This document shows, piece after piece, positions 4,982 to 5,153 of a DNA stretch of 5,153 nucleotides (within the stretch, counting starts at the first letter, position 1; every line of letters starts with the position of its first letter). The stretch is from Bacillota bacterium. GTDB lineage: Bacteria; Bacillota; Clostridia; Christensenellales; CALWSW01. The notes under the pieces were generated by a model. The model was given only the letters and a program-made list of their open reading frames with translations. It did no database searches and had not been told where the DNA came from. The stretch lies in the NCBI GenBank assembly GCA_023402915.1, contig JAEYFO010000016.1, forward strand, positions 1-5,153, in the 5' to 3' direction. Both the position numbers and the translations under genes were made by a program.

Positions 4982-5153
4982 TCAATTCTGGAAGTTCACG
5001 CTCTGCACGTCGAGCATGGGATAGCACACCGCCTTTTCACCCTCCAGATCGACCCGGTGCATATCCACCGCCGTGATCTGCCGGTTGTTATAGGTGGTGT
5101 AATAATAAACGCCGGTCTGCGCGTTCCAGCAGGAGGTGTAGATCGTGATCTCG
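4982..5153 (-). CDS. Choloylglycine hydrolase / bile salt hydrolase family enzyme, C-terminal 56 residues (partial)
   Basis: The minus strand is open from the right edge to a TGA at 4984-4982 and encodes 56 residues beginning EITIYTSCWNAQTGVYYY and ending DVQSVNFQN. The pattern TIY-S-C, YYYTTYNNRQI, AVDMH--DLEG and a final Tyr-Pro / Asn-Phe-Gln-Asn is, from memory, the conserved C-terminal beta strands of the Ntn-hydrolase family that holds conjugated bile acid hydrolases and penicillin V acylases. These enzymes cleave amide bonds, such as the glycine or taurine link of bile salts, with an N-terminal Cys nucleophile. That Cys and the substrate-selecting loops lie outside the window, so bile salt hydrolase cannot be separated from penicillin V acylase or N-acyl-homoserine-lactone acylase here. 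Members are usually about 315-330 residues. It converges on the reductase gene and is not in its operon. Its presence fits a gut organism. Confidence 0.85.
   Translation of the reverse strand, partial: EITIYTSCWNAQTGVYYYTTYNNRQITAVDMHRVDLEGEKAVCYPMLDVQSVNFQN

Noticed and set aside
4753..5076. Short open frames on both strands across the convergent intergenic region
   Set aside because: They overlap the hydrolase C terminus, lack ribosome binding sites and have unnatural composition.

Overview
The window comes from a GC-rich, low-complexity-intergenic Gram-positive anaerobe, most likely a gut Bacillota of class Clostridia. The evidence is strong AGGAGG-type ribosome binding sites, a classic lipobox lipoprotein signal, a Rho-independent terminator with a UUCG loop, a Clostridia-like bile-salt-hydrolase-family C terminus, and AT-rich repeats between GC-rich genes. 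Genus cannot be fixed from the sequence.

Layout. (1) Positions 1-516, minus strand: the N-terminal 172 residues of an uncharacterised polytopic membrane protein that runs off the left edge. (2) 517-1015: a ~500-base pyrimidine-rich intergenic stretch with no credible gene. It holds at least three copies of a degenerate ~45-base repeat (two in tandem), and near its right end a candidate promoter with a palindrome lying over the expected transcription start. (3) 1016-1918, plus strand: a complete LysR-family regulator. (4) 1919-2050: a 132-base gap with a stem-loop and a TGCA-N5-TGCA site of LysR-box type that is part of a perfect 9-base tandem repeat. (5) 2051-4525, plus strand: an 824-residue secreted lipoprotein reductase with two FMN-binding domains, each with an ApbE-type flavinylation motif, followed by a FAD-binding fumarate-reductase-like domain. 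(6) 4543-4571: a strong terminator. (7) 4572-4981: a convergent intergenic stretch with another copy of the repeat core and an AT-rich palindrome. (8) 4982-5153, minus strand: the last 56 residues of a choloylglycine/bile-salt hydrolase family enzyme that runs off the right edge.

How the parts work together (inference). The LysR regulator and the lipoprotein form a likely sensor/effector pair: the regulator detects a small molecule and switches on an extracytoplasmic flavoprotein that uses it, or a relative, as a terminal electron acceptor. The reductase architecture is that of the flavinylated extracellular reductases used in anaerobic respiration by gut Gram-positives. The residues that bind the dicarboxylate in true fumarate reductases do not appear to be conserved, so its acceptor is probably not fumarate. 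No electron donor (Ndh2, Rnf, EetA/B) and no ApbE flavin transferase lies in the window, so these must be supplied from elsewhere. The adjacent bile-salt hydrolase is convergent, not co-transcribed; a functional link to bile acids is only a hypothesis.
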